Origin: Nematostella vectensis
Taxonomy: Eukaryota > Cnidaria > Anthozoa > Actiniaria > Edwardsiidae
Direction of reading: 5' to 3'
Length of the DNA stretch: 64,000 bases
Assembly (NCBI RefSeq): GCF_932526225.1
Contig: NC_064048.1
Coordinates: 2,993,597 to 3,057,596 of the forward strand
This document shows, piece by piece, positions 12,045 through 21,436 of this stretch (position 1 is its first letter; each line of letters opens with the position of its first letter). The position numbers and the translations under genes were made by a program. The notes under the pieces were generated by a model. It did no database searches and had not been told where the DNA came from. It was given only the letters and a program-made list of their open reading frames with translations.

Positions 12045-12061
12045 GGTCCGGAAAGGGTTAA

Positions 12062-12448
12062 ATAGCTGATAAGCCAAGATACAGTAGGTGGTGGGTTACT
12101 GGTTATTACTCGGACAGTTTAAGGAGTCAAGCAACCAAACTTTGGGCTTCACGCCTTTTTCTAAGGTTGCGAACCTTCTCGTAGCACCTGAGTCCTTGCC
12201 TACAGATTACCTGTTTCCCCATAAAGGTTCCTCTTTTTACAAATGCCTTTAGGCACTTGTGGATCTTGGAGATCTTCTGGCTGGTTTATGTGGTGAATAG
12301 GGTGTGTTGGCCTAAGGAAGCCAGCAATGGTCTTACATTCCAGTAGATTAACCGAAAAGGCATCCAGGATACGTTACATCGAATATAATGATACACAATT
12401 TTTAAAGTTAGAACACAATCACCCAAAATATATTAAATAATTCTTTAC
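12062..12448. other. Non-coding, right flank of piggyBac
   Basis: I see no gene or clear repeat in this stretch. Confidence 0.5.
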
Positions 12449-12618
12449 CTGATGTATAAACGCACCTCTGCATGTAACTGCTGCGTCCAGGTAAGAAACG
12501 TGGCGCCATGGCCCCTGTCGGCTGTCTTGTGCTTAAACACAGGGCACTGGTAAACGACGCTATCTCCCCGGACACAACGCCTGCCCTGCTCCCATTCTCC
12601 ATCTTCACCAGGAAAATT
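12449..12618 (-). pseudogene. Possible orphan exon, unidentified
   Basis: The minus strand reads openly for about 56 codons with protein-like composition (GEWEQGRRCVRGDSVVYQCP, then a GHGATFLTWTQQLHAEV stretch) and ends at ATCAG followed by GTAAAG, a good splice donor. Going upstream the frame meets TAA close to a TTTTGCAG acceptor, so the acceptor would have to be the weaker AAG nearer 12605. I do not recognise the product. It sits beside a block duplicated at 8.45 kb, so it may be a fossil exon of a repeated gene or element. Confidence 0.3.
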
Positions 12619-12624
12619 AGGTTA

Positions 12625-12796
12625 ATACTGCAAAAGACATTCATTAGCAATAAAAATATGAAGCAATTCATATAATGTTAGAAAAAAAGAAGTTGATCTC
12701 TTTTCCATATTAATGTTGGAGAGAGGTTATAAAAAGTGTTCTCCCTAAAATATGGAATTCAAAGATAAACTGCTTTTGCTCCGGACCATGCAATTT
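12625..12796 (+). repeat. Diverged repeat, copy 2 (first copy at 8.45 kb)
   Basis: It shares ordered blocks with 8452-8650 in the same orientation. The two copies flank the piggyBac insertion at a distance, so the repeats are either members of a family or an old segmental duplication. Confidence 0.5.
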
Positions 12797-13189
12797 GCTT
12801 CTCTTTTTGTATTATCTTATAGTTTTGGCTGTGCCTTTGTTCACGTTTGTTGCTTTGTTCGTCTTATCTGATCTACATAAAACGAACATATCATGTGTGT
12901 GTTGTATGACAACGTTTTTTTTATTGTTATTCCTTTTTTTCTGTTATTTGTTTTCTTTATTTTATATACGGTATATGTAAATATACAGTAAGTTTGACAA
13001 TGTCATTTTCATTTCACATAAAAAATGAAAGCTCTTCCTTCAATGAAGAAACAGACCTTTTTCTCTTGTGGATTTTGTTCCACCGCCCTACTTTTCCGTT
13101 AGCAGGATTTGCTTCCTTCTCAAAATAAATTTCTTTTAAAGTATTTCATGGTATTATTACTTTCTGGTTTCCACTTTCCAAGTATAAGA

Positions 13190-13700
13190 ATTGATCGTAG
13201 GTTTAAGTTTAGTTCCGTTAGCCTTTGCAGCTAGAAAAACCAATACTCACTTTTTCGGGGCGGGTCGATTTTAAGGTAATCGTTTTCTTTCCCGTTGTGT
13301 GTGTCAACAGTTGTTTAGATACCAAATCGACCCACACTGAGGTTTCATCCATTGGTATGATGTCTGATGGTCTTGTGTTTCTCTTGTAGCCTTTTAACCT
13401 GGATTACGTAGCCACCATTCTGTCAGGATCTTCTTGCTGATTGATGGAGGTTTTTTTTTTCTAAGTGATAAACCGTTTCGCTTCATAAATCTACAGAGCT
13501 ATCCTCTGGATGCTTTGAAATCGTTGCCAACTACAAGGCTGTTTTCCGTCATATCCCGAAGTGGTTATCTCTGCTTTCTTCATAATGAGCTGACATGAAA
13601 TTCTTAACCCTCGAGATCGCCTACTGTTGATCTATTCTAACGTGACCTCTTCAAGTCTTGCGCTTAAGGTTTCCTTCCACCTCTATTCAGTCTACTTCCT
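13190..13700 (-). pseudogene. pogo/Tigger-like (CENPB-HTH, DDE_1) transposase relic
   Basis: The minus strand shows, in order but in changing frames: a CENPB-type helix-turn-helix start with ARLEEVTLE then TAG then INSRRS (about 13610-13670); FKASRG then TAG then LCRFMKRNGLSLR (about 13455-13520); and the DDE_1 start PMDETSVWVDL with its first catalytic Asp (about 13320-13355), then LAAKANGTKLKP in another frame (about 13205-13245). This order matches pogo/Tigger transposases. Two stops sit where the family usually has Trp, and there are at least two frameshifts. It is a decayed relic; the third catalytic residue and the ends were not found. Confidence 0.65.
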
Positions 13701-14068
13701 TGCTTAGATTATGGTGGTCGTCCTGAGCAAACCTTCTATATTACTCTTGCTTCTTCTCCATTCTCGTGTGCTTCTTTCATCTAATAAGCATCGCCTTGAA
13801 GCAGGTCCGTTCATGTTTCTGCATAAGCAATGACTTCTTTCTTGAATGACTGTATTTTTTCAATTTTTTTCCCTTATGGGAAGTTGCTCCTGACATTCTT
13901 TCTAACAAGAACGCTGGACAGTAAACAATCAGCGTGTGTGGGAAAATTTAATGAAATATGTCAGCAGGCCTGCTATTATGCTTCAGTAATGTCAGAACAT
14001 CAGATCCAGTCACAAAGTGCTTTGATTATCCACCTTTGATGCCCTAATTTCTTTCTCGTCAGTAAAAA

Positions 14069-14490
14069 TGGCAAGAGCCCCCAAGTCCAATACAAGATGT
14101 TTTACAGAGTTACTTTCAAGACAGTCATTAGAGGACTTCATGTTTTTAAACAGTCGTGGAAACCCAAGTCAACCAAGTATTTCACTGCAAAGAAGATAAA
14201 AGTGCTGAAGCTCAAAAACACTATACCAACGCGATTGGGGGTTACATAACACGATCAGACACTAAAAATACTCTTCCTGGCCATGTACCAATTGAACTAT
14301 CGCGTTTGTTGACCTTTTTACAAGCACAGGCTAGTAACTTCCTTACTGCAACAGTTACAGGAAGAGAAGGTAGAGAGGGAAGTTGTGCTAGAAGTACCAG
14401 CAAAGTTCACAGGGCTTACGCAAGAACTGAAGAACGGAAATATTTTGGAGAAAGAACTGAGACCAAGAGCATCGTAATATACTCACTTTG
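14069..14490 (+). pseudogene. HIRAN-like domain relic, two frameshifts
   Basis: Three overlapping frames together resemble the HIRAN-type single-domain proteins that are repeated in cnidarian genomes: FKTVIRGLHVFKQSWKP (about 14110-14165), then QVNQVFHCKED followed by LPGHVPIELSRLLTFL and ATVTG (14160-14360), then EVPAKFTGLTQ (about 14380-14425). The marker phrase GHVPxxxSRL is typical of that group as I recall it. HIRAN domains bind DNA 3' ends in Rad5/HLTF-type proteins. At least two frame changes make this a pseudogene. The recognition is from memory and needs a profile search. Confidence 0.45.
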
Positions 14491-15683
14491 AATTGAAAAA
14501 CATTTCCTTTGCTGTTATATATCTAGATTGCAATTTATCATTTTTATCATTGTCATAACAATCCTGAAATAAGCGCTGCGTTGCTTATTCGAGGGCGGCA
14601 CTTATTAAATTTTCCGCTCTATGTGTGGAACTTATTTGGGGGCGGCGTTTAAACAATTAGATACGGTATGGTCTAGCTTGTTTGATCATTTGTTCAGTCA
14701 CACTCCCAAGACCTAAGCTCATGGTAAGTGGCAGACAGGTCTGTTTTACGCGTTTATTTTATACGTTTTCTATCATGTTGGGTAGATGCTGCAGTAAGGT
14801 CACCACCCTTACAAGTTGCCCTTTTAAGTTTTGTAGACCGTTAAATAGACTTATGTATCTTTCCAAGTCTTCATAGAAAAAGTCTTGGTTTATGCTTCCC
14901 AAAACACAACATATTGTAAAAAATTACATTTTTATTCTCTAATAAAAAATTAACTTATTATAAAACACCATTAAAACGTCCCTTTTTATCAGGGTATCGC
15001 ATTCCTTGAATCATCGCAAACGTGTTGTCTGTGGCCACATTGGCTGATGTCTTGATCTGAACATTTCTGAGTTTTCAAGTTTGTCAGAGTTGAGCTTTTG
15101 CTTAAAACCGAAGATATCGCTCAACTCTATTCTGGTCATTAAGTTGTTTCAAGCCTGTAAAAAAAATAGTTCCTTTCTAAATCAAGTTTTTCGCAACTTT
15201 AAAAATGTAAACTGTATATGCACATTTACGTTCGTGCTGATCGTATAAAAGCACGCGCACAGGAATACAAGTGGGACAGGTTCAGCGTAAACTGTGAAAC
15301 AGAGTGCATACACTTCTTTGGCGGGACAACTGACTCGTCTCTTTGAGCTAGCTCAAGATTAACTTTCTATAAAAATAATTAATCAATAAAATACAGTAAT
15401 CATAAAAGTAAGAATAACCTTTTTTGTCTTTTTTGGTGTGAAACCAACATTTGTATTTTGTATATGGTAGGCCTGGCTAGCCACTTAGCTTTTCCACCAA
15501 CCGATAGCTTCTTTTGAATTATTCTCATTTAGCTCTTTATATGGATATCTTGACCATTTTAACGGGCGATCGGGTAAAAATTTAAATTTTGCTCAATTTT
15601 GGCGGTGCCTCTTTAATTTAACATAAAAATGCTTTAATTTGACCGAAATCCATGTCATACATTTTATAGTTAAAAAGCCATGC
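14491..15683. other. Non-coding stretch
   Basis: No gene is supported. Two diverged copies of a phrase around CTTATTYGRGGGCGGC occur near 14596 and 14630, possibly the remains of a small repeat. Confidence 0.5.
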
Positions 15684-16150
15684 CACGGAAATTCTGGACC
15701 AAAAAAACATCGCGCTTTGCCACGGTAATTCTGACCCCCTGAAATCCCACGCCTTGCCACGGAAATCCTGGCCCCCAAAAAACTCCGCGTCTTACCACGG
15801 AAATTCTGGCCCCCAAAAACATCGCGCCTTACTACGGAAATTCTGGCCCCCCAAAGCATCGTGCCTTGCCACGGAAATTCTGGCCCCCAAAAGTACGCGC
15901 CTTACCACGGAAATTCTGGCCCCCCAAAACATCGCGCCTTACCACGGAAATTCTGGCCCCCAAAAAACATCGCACACTACCACGGAAATTCTGGCCCCCG
16001 AAAAACATCGCGCCGTACCACGGAAATTCTGGCCCCCAAAAAACATTGCACCTTACGACGGAAATTCTGGCCCCCAAAGGCATCGTGCCTTGCCACGGAA
16101 ATTCTGGCCAAAAACAATCATCACGCTTTGGCACGGAAATTCTTTCCCCT
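15684..16150. repeat. Minisatellite, 37-38-bp unit, about 13 copies
   Basis: CGGAAATTCTGGCCCCC recurs at 15686, 15723, 15760, 15798, 15835, 15872, 15908, 15945, 15983, 16021, 16059, 16096 and 16134. Units are 36-38 bases, followed by a variable AAAAACATCGCGCCTTACCA part. Edge copies are more diverged (GGACC, GTAATTCTGACC, TTTCCCC), as expected for an array growing from its centre. Open readings on both strands here are by-products of a repeat that lacks stop codons. Confidence 0.95.
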
Positions 16151-16580
16151 AAAGACATAACCCTCAAAAAACACTGTTATTCTTAGAACTGCATAATTTA
16201 TTTACATATAATATATCATTCATATGATATACTTATAATATCATACGATTATTTATGGCCTATTTAACTCTTTGAATAAATACTATAAACTATAAACAAA
16301 ACTTTTAAATTAAGGTAAAGGGTAAAATGGGCAAGGCATATGGACAAACTACATGTAGAGTGAAATGCATTCTCAAAATACACGACATACAGTAGAACCT
16401 AGTAAAATTGAACTAGAATAACTCTAATCCTCCCGCTATTTCGAAGCAAGTCCTGTTCCCCTTGAGTTGGTTATGACTCAAAACCACGTTTCTTCGACCT
16501 CGCTTACTCGAACTCCCCGCTAACTTGAACTAAATTTTCCTTTTCTTTGAGAGTTTAATTTAGCGAGAGTCTACTGTATT
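16151..16580. other. AT-rich non-coding
   Basis: AT-rich sequence between the minisatellite and the first exon candidate. Nothing identifiable. Confidence 0.5.
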
Positions 16581-16780
16581 TTACAAAACAATATTAAACT
16601 CTGCTATCAATGACTGATAAGATAGTCGTATCTCTCCTTCAAAAATGTCCTGGTAGCCTTTTCCAGTTTCTTTGTGGCAGTTACTTTGTGGCAAACTCCT
16701 GGGCTTTTCATCTTCACTGTCAGCATTTGAGGTATTGGCATCAATACTATCATCCAATAATGAGTAAACTTCTGGGTATA
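16581..16780 (-). CDS. Candidate terminal exon, unidentified
   Basis: A strong acceptor (T-rich tract, CTACAG) is followed by an open reading of about 66 codons with protein-like composition (PEVYSLLDDSIDANTSNADS near the start, GYQDIFEGEIRLSYQSLIAEF near the end) closing at TAA 16581-16583. It needs an upstream exon ending with one extra base. The exon at 17094-16872 supplies that only through a weak internal donor (AAAA then GTGAAT). It may be an alternative last exon of the gene upstream or belong to a separate small gene. Confidence 0.35.
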
Positions 16781-16871
16781 CTGTAGTATATAAAAAAAGT
16801 CATGAATTAAGGGTACCTATATCTATGTATTTACATTGAAGGACCTGACTTGCATAACGCACTGATTATGT

Positions 16872-17485
16872 TTATTGTTTCCAAAATTCTAAACATGAGA
16901 AACAGCCCGATTCATGAGAAAATTCAGTTTGATGTGCAAACCAATGTAAATCTGCAACAATCTGCCAATCTGATTCACTTTTAGAGTTGTTTGTTTTGCC
17001 TGTTAACAACAAAAATGGCGTTGAAGCAGTGCTATGTGGGAACAGTGGGTCAGGCCTTGATTCATTTTTATTTGGCAAATGCATCTTATACAAACTCAAG
17101 GATATTATGTTTCAAAGGTGTATACAGTAATGCACAATTTAACCCTATATATTAAGGGGTCACCTCTATTAAGCTGACATGGTCACGATTCTGATAGTCC
17201 CAAAAGCATCCAAAAGTATTACAAATTGCCTTTAGTTTTGCTAATTTCCAGGAGCTCTGGAAAATGCGCTTACCTGACATTTTCGGGACTTGAGCAGGAA
17301 CTGAATGAATCATCGAAGATTATGCAGTCATCTGAGGGAGTAGAGAAGTCGCCACGTCCATAGCTAACAGTCGTCATTCGTTGCCTTTTGAAGGGCGACG
17401 AACTTGTTTCTTTATGCAAGCCAATCGATCTGCTTTTTATCGGTGTACTGGTAAAAAGTGCTGGTCCTGGACTATCGTTGTCCAT
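16872..17485 (-). CDS. Host-type gene, two exons, unknown function
   Basis: Exon 1 is 17485-17274: ATG in TACCATGG context, 70 codons plus two bases, ending GTCAG then GTAAGC, a near-consensus donor. Exon 2 starts at 17094 after CTTGAG. Its first T completes the split AGT codon, and the same frame stays open to TAA 16872-16874, about 144 aa in all. The N-terminal half is rich in Ser, Thr and Pro with a basic patch (SPFKRQR) and an acidic tail (SDDCIIFDDSFSSCSSPEN), suggesting a disordered nuclear protein. The C-terminal half (SDWQIVADLHWF) looks folded. I do not recognise it. Codon use and splicing suggest a cellular gene. The exon 2 acceptor is only moderate. Confidence 0.45.
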
Positions 17486-17549
17486 GGTATTGAAAACGAC
17501 AATATAAAGAGCATAAGAGTGAAGACTTGGGAAAACATGGAGCTGTTTT

Positions 17550-17690
17550 AGAGACTGAATGCGTGACTGTTGAGTTGAGCGCGTTGATTGAGCACGTGAT
17601 TTCAATCAAATTTTTGTCTGTTGTCCAATCACACGACACGTCAGCGGAAGCTATGACGTCAAAAGTCCAGAGTCCAGAATGCGGCAGCGG
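17550..17690. promoter_or_regulatory. Likely bidirectional promoter: CCAAT, ETS-like, perfect CRE
   Basis: Within 60 bases lie GTCCAATCAC (CCAAT box), a second CRE-like ACACGTCAGC, GCGGAAGC (ETS-like) and the perfect palindrome TGACGTCA (about 17654-17661). They sit between the minus gene starting at 17485 and a plus exon candidate starting at 17679. CRE/ETS/CCAAT clusters are typical of divergent housekeeping promoters. Motifs are seen directly; activity is inferred. Confidence 0.4.
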
Positions 17691-17841
17691 CGAAAATGTG
17701 CAACAGCTAGCAAACAAATTGTTGGTGTCGGGCCCCTTGCTTTGAGAATAAGTCAATTAAATGGCCGTTTCAGCATAACCTGCGTGTCTAAACTGAATGC
17801 TAGAAGTGCCGGTATCAAGTTTGCCGAATTCTTTCTAATCG
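17679..17841 (+). CDS. Candidate first exon of divergent gene
   Basis: ATG at 17679 opens 54 codons (start MRQRRKCATASKQIVGVGPL; basic, then mixed) ending in AATCG followed by GTAAGT, a consensus donor. It starts just downstream of the CRE, head to head with the gene on the other strand. No downstream exon was found before the Harbinger insertion at 18.3 kb, so the gene could be interrupted. The basic N-terminus could be a mitochondrial targeting sequence, which is speculation. Confidence 0.3.
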
Positions 17842-18310
17842 GTAAGTTATTTCAACTGAATCTATTTCAAATATCCAACCACTGTTTAATCTCTGTTTTA
17901 TATGCTTTGGCCTTGGGTTATTTAATTTTTAAGTTAAACTTCAGTTTTCTCAGCAAAATATGGACCATCTAACTTTTGTCTTTTGACCTTGTATTAAATG
18001 CAAGAGTTGTAAGAGTTCGGACAAAATTAAAAGCTTAAGCTACATGATCCCACGCTGTGTCCTGGGCCGCGCTATTACACTAGCTTAACTGCTAAAAACT
18101 ATGCTGGAAGCTAATTTCCTGTTACAAAACATAACAAAAGGATGCTTCGACACTCCCGGATTAACCTATGTTGTGTAATTTTTTAAGTATAACGAGCTGA
18201 AGCGTAATTGCAATAAGTACCGCTAGGCAGGGCAGCTTGACCGAGATAGTATAAAGCCACAGGCCTCTGTCCCGGGTCTTTGCATTGTTATCACAAACTT
18301 TAACCCTTAA
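17842..18310. other. Intron or intergenic, nothing identified
   Basis: It follows a good donor at 17842. No acceptor/exon pair was recognised before the Harbinger left end. Confidence 0.4.
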
Positions 18311-18520
18311 GCCCTATTTACACTACACAAACTAACCCGGGTTCGACCCGGGTTAAGTTAACCCGGGTTAGTTTTTCGTAGTGTAAATGCAACTAACCCG
18401 GGTTCGACCCGGGTTAAAGTAACCCACCTCTCGAGGTGGGTTAGTTTTAAAAGTAACCCGGGTTAGTTTTCGAAAGTGTAGTCTAAGCGGGAAACTGGGG
18501 CGAACCCGGGTTAGTTTCTG
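18311..18520. repeat. Palindrome cluster at the Harbinger left end
   Basis: The 10-bp palindrome AACCCGGGTT occurs five times within about 180 bases, with two GACCCGGGTT variants and one perfect AACCCACCTC/GAGGTGGGTT hairpin. TTTACACTAC near the start is inverted as GTAGTGTAAA about 50 bases on. Subterminal palindromes are the known type of binding site for Harbinger Myb-like proteins. Which protein binds here is inference. Confidence 0.8.
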
Positions 18521-18642
18521 TAATGAACATGCGCACTCGCGTTTAAAACAAAAACGGCGCCAAGCAAGGCTCTCTCTCTTGTTTTCACTCGACAGTCGAT
18601 GCAGTCAGGACGTCACTGGTTTTTACAGTTTAAATTGAAAAA

Positions 18643-19619
18643 ATGAGTTTAGGAAATATTTCTCGAGGATCGACTTGGGCCTCTGATGAGGTTTCAATGT
18701 TGATAAGTATATGGGCAGACGAAAAAATACAGCAACAGCTAGACAATTGTTCCCGAAAGAGGTCAGTCTTTGAGAAGATTGCGAAGAGGTTGGAAGCTGA
18801 AAGTGAAGGCCGATTTACCCGCTCGTACCAGCAAGTCAGCGAAAAAATAAAACAACTAAAGAAAGCATATAAAAAAGTGAAAGACAATAACAACTTATCT
18901 GGAAGGTCACGAAAAACTTTTAAGCATTTCGACCAAATGGATAGGGTTATGGGAGATAGGCCTCCAAGTTTATTCGAGAGCAGTGAGCAAGCTTCAATTC
19001 AGGGTGATGCCGATGATGATGAGTTTGCCCTGGAAGACCCTGAGGAGCCTGATTTTGATAATAATGCCTCTTTGGTTGAGCAGGATCAGATAGAGAGCTC
19101 ATTAACTACAACATCATCATCAGCTCCTTCACCAGCAGCTACAGCTACCTCAAGCAACGGAACTCCACCCTTAACTAAGCCATCCACAGTGCCCAATGAA
19201 GATCAGGAAACTCCTGTCAATAAGGAGAAGATTCTTAGCTCAAGAAGAGGAAAAAGTAAAAAAAAAGCAGGAATGAGACATTCATGTCAACTGCCTTTGA
19301 AATTATGCAAAAGCAGCAACAAGTAGCAGATGACAGGTTTTTTAAAATGGAAGAAGAGAGGCAACGTCGTGAATATAAAAGAGAGGAGAATAGAAGAAAA
19401 GAGGAACAGCAACACGAAATCTATATGATGCAGATGATGGGGAATATGTTTATGAGAGTGGCTGTAAGTTTTAATTGTGGTCCAAATTTTGCCTACCAGC
19501 AACAAATGCCAGGTTTTCAACATATTCAGCAACAACAGAGAAGCCAATATCCTAATCCATCTGCTTCTACCAGTAGTGGAGAACTTCCATCTGATGGAAT
19601 GCATTACACTTCGTTGTAG
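18643..19619 (+). pseudogene. Harbinger Myb/SANT-like protein, one frameshift
   Basis: In Harbinger elements this protein binds subterminal DNA and brings the transposase to the nucleus. Residues about 10-85 form a Myb/SANT-like trihelix domain: STWASDEVSMLISIWAD, then RSVFEKIAKRLEAE and YQQVSEKIKQLKKAYKKVKD, with the usual Trp and aromatic spacing. An acidic, Ser/Thr-rich linker follows, then a basic stretch at 19240-19270. The C-terminus (MQKQQQVADDRFFKMEEERQ, coiled coil, Gln-rich) is in another frame, entered at an A9 run (19258-19266), so one inserted or deleted A breaks the gene. It stops at 19617-19619. The partner transposase fragment lies 250 bases downstream on the other strand. Confidence 0.8.
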
Positions 19620-19875
19620 AATAAACACAAAAAACTACATATTATCAATCTACTGTATATATAACCATTGTAATCCATAAAATGATGTTTGTTGTTCTTA
19701 TGTTAGTTAGTATAGTAAAGTTGTTATGCTCTTTATATTTTAAAGTTTTTAATAGATAAAAGTTCTAATGTTAGCTGATATATAAAGTTGTTATGTTAGT
19801 TATGTTTAAAAGTTTTTTATAGATAAAAGTTCTTACTAGCAAATATACAAAAGTTGTTTTTCATAAAAGAGTTTA
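19620..19875. other. AT-rich spacer between convergent Harbinger genes
   Basis: It contains short diverged repeats (AAAGTTGTTATG, TAGATAAAAGTTCT), each seen twice. It probably holds the 3' ends of both genes. Confidence 0.5.
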
Positions 19876-20300
19876 CTACAAATCCACATCTTGACAATAT
19901 TTTACCAGTGCATTCCTGATAGAATCAGCATCCTGTGATGATTGGCTTCTACTGTCATTACCGCCAGTTGGTTGAGTGGAGGATTCCTTTTCGTACAAAT
20001 CAGTATCGAATTCTTCGTTGAAAAGCTCACAGATGTTATGTAATATACAACAAGTAAACACTATTGTATTCATCTTTTCAATTTTCACTTCATTTTGTTT
20101 TAACAAACATCTCCATCTTCCCTTTAACCTGCCGAAGGCGTTTTCCACAACCATTCTGGCCCTACTTAATCTGTAATTGAAATGCATTTTCTCTGGCCCA
20201 AGACTGCCATTATCAGAGAAAGGTTTCATCACCCATGGTAAAAGCGGATATGCAGCATCTGCAGTGATGAACAATGGTACTTTAACACCATCACGTCTAA
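19876..20300 (-). pseudogene. Harbinger transposase, C-terminal fragment (DDE_4)
   Basis: The reading begins near 20300 with DGVKVPLFITADAAYPLLPW, the block with the second catalytic Asp (ADAAYP). It continues through NYRLSRARMVVENAFGRLKG, which carries the catalytic Glu (VENAFG), and CCILHNICE, then a Ser/Gln-rich tail to the TAG-side end at 19876. These are standard DDE_Tnp_4 motifs. The first catalytic Asp and the N-terminal helix-turn-helix are absent because the element is cut here. Nothing in the remaining 133 codons is broken. Confidence 0.85.
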
Positions 20301-20639
20301 AAGTTCAAGTAATCCTACGTATTCTTTAACGTAATCATTCTTTATGCCTTCCCCTCCCTGTGGTGTGAACTTTTCCTCTTTGGTATTTTAAGCTTGTTTA
20401 CTGGGCAATAAAATACACAACCCGATGCTCAAGGCCGCTTTAATAATAGATGTCAACTGATGTAAATACAATGCCTTATCAATTATATACTGCATGGTTA
20501 TAAAAAAAACGCTACCTTAACTGTTTACATGTATTTGATGATTCTTTTGTTACATTATTGTTGTATTTCAGTTAAGATAGTAGCAAGCAGCCCAAGCCGA
20601 TCAGATTCTAATTTTCTTGGCTATTTCCGAGGTTTCGAT
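20301..20639. other. Breakpoint region right of Harbinger
   Basis: About 30 minus-strand codons (KFTPQGGEGIKNDYVKEYVG, about 20370-20310) read openly in a frame other than the transposase and end at the breakpoint. Too short to identify. Nothing else seen. Confidence 0.4.
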
Positions 20640-21140
20640 GTTAAGATGGAAACTTATGTATTGAATAAAAACATAGTGTTTAGCGAGCAGTAGGCAAAGA
20701 TTCAGAGGCTTGCTGTTTTGGTCGGCTGGTTTATAGCCATAAAAAATGTATTTTTAGTTAACGATACAGTCTCTGTATTTTTTTGTCCTCCCACCACGCC
20801 TCGAACGTTTGCCAAAATGTTCGAATATTCGCGTAATCAAACAGCAAATGATTCAAGTTTTAAATTTCCGTGCATGTGTGGCATTTGTCAGAACTTATCA
20901 TTTTGTAGAGAGTAGCGTTGCAAGAAATATTGCGATTGATTTTGGATTGAAAAATACGTAGATTTACATCTTTTGAAATGTTATATTGAAGCTTATTGAT
21001 AAAGGAAGGTTTGCAGGGAGAAACAAGACTACCTTTTTGAAGATGGATACTAAATTCCAGAAGACATCTCTCGCACAACAGATTGAGATTCACACAAATT
21101 ACCAAAACGTTATTGTTCGCTATATCGTCAAATCTCTGGA
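20640..21140 (-). pseudogene. L1/Tx1-like LINE 3' relic (RT zinc-finger region)
   Basis: A minus reading shows LRIFQSKINRN and SSDKCHTC, then after an in-frame TAA, HLLFDYANIRTFWQTFEAWW. This order (FQxKI...R, SxxCxxC, HLF..C..xxFW..F..W) is the zf-RVT region found after the RT in L1/Tx1-type LINEs. The RT itself is missing. The relic abuts the left flank of the chromodomain/RAG1-like element. Confidence 0.55.
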
Positions 21141-21331
21141 CATTGCAGTATGTGGCTTCCTTCGTTCAAGGCCAACTAAGTAAGCTTTGCTCAAATGCTT
21201 GGTGGCACTTTTGGTGCCCGAAAAGTTTGGTTTTTGAAATTTCCTCCATCACGGCCCTCCTGGCTGAGGGTAATGAAATTTTTCAAAAACACAAGGGACA
21301 AACCAGATCTATATTCCCAAAAAAATGATCG

Positions 21332-21352
21332 CATTACCAAAAATCAGGGACA
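21332..21352 (+). repeat. Left terminal inverted repeat of the chromodomain/RAG1-like element
   Basis: It contains CCAAAAATCAGGGACA (21337-21352) preceded by CATTA. The exact reverse complement lies at 25844-25864, with 21 bases identical. Further in, similarity continues imperfectly (GGCGGTATTTTTT against GGCGGCTATTTTTA). If the element starts at CC, the flanking dinucleotide is TA on both sides. Confidence 0.85.
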
Positions 21353-21436
21353 TTTTGTTCAGGCGGTATTTTTTGACAGCGGTCTCATTTAGGCGTTACT
21401 GCGCATGCGTCGGAATATCAGCTCACCCAAAACAAA

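Larger units (their letters stand above)
9528..12057 (-). mobile_element. piggyBac transposon, apparently complete
   Basis: A 2,530-bp unit is bounded on both sides by TTAA (9524-9527 and 12058-12061), the canonical piggyBac target duplication. The left end starts CCCTTTCATACCC; the right end, read inward on the minus strand, starts CCCTTTCCGGACC. This gives a 7-bp terminal inverted repeat CCCTTTC with divergent inner sequence. A single uninterrupted transposase gene occupies the middle. Length, TIR start and TTAA all fit the family. With an open ORF and both ends present, this is the best candidate in the window for a recently mobile element. Confidence 0.9.
18311..20300. mobile_element. PIF/Harbinger element, right end lost
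   Basis: The left end appears to be GCCCTATTTACACTAC directly after TTAA (18307-18310); Harbinger elements duplicate a TTA/TWA trinucleotide. The interior has the two-gene layout known for the group: a Myb/SANT-like DNA-binding protein (plus) and a DDE_4 transposase (minus), convergent. The transposase gene is cut at about 20300, and no matching TIR was found up to 20.7 kb, so roughly its N-terminal two thirds and the right terminus are missing. Confidence 0.75.

Noticed and set aside
15684-16150. CRISPR-like regular array
   Set aside because: Units are contiguous with no unique spacers, in a eukaryotic context. It is a minisatellite.
15593-16186. Several repeat-protein readings on both strands (PPKNIAPYHGNSG-like and complementary)
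   Set aside because: They coincide exactly with the minisatellite and appear in multiple frames on both strands, as expected for a stop-free repeat. No start context or splice evidence.
20310-20370. KFTPQGGEGIKNDYVKEYVG reading as a separate gene
   Set aside because: About 30 codons between a stop and the Harbinger breakpoint; too short to support.
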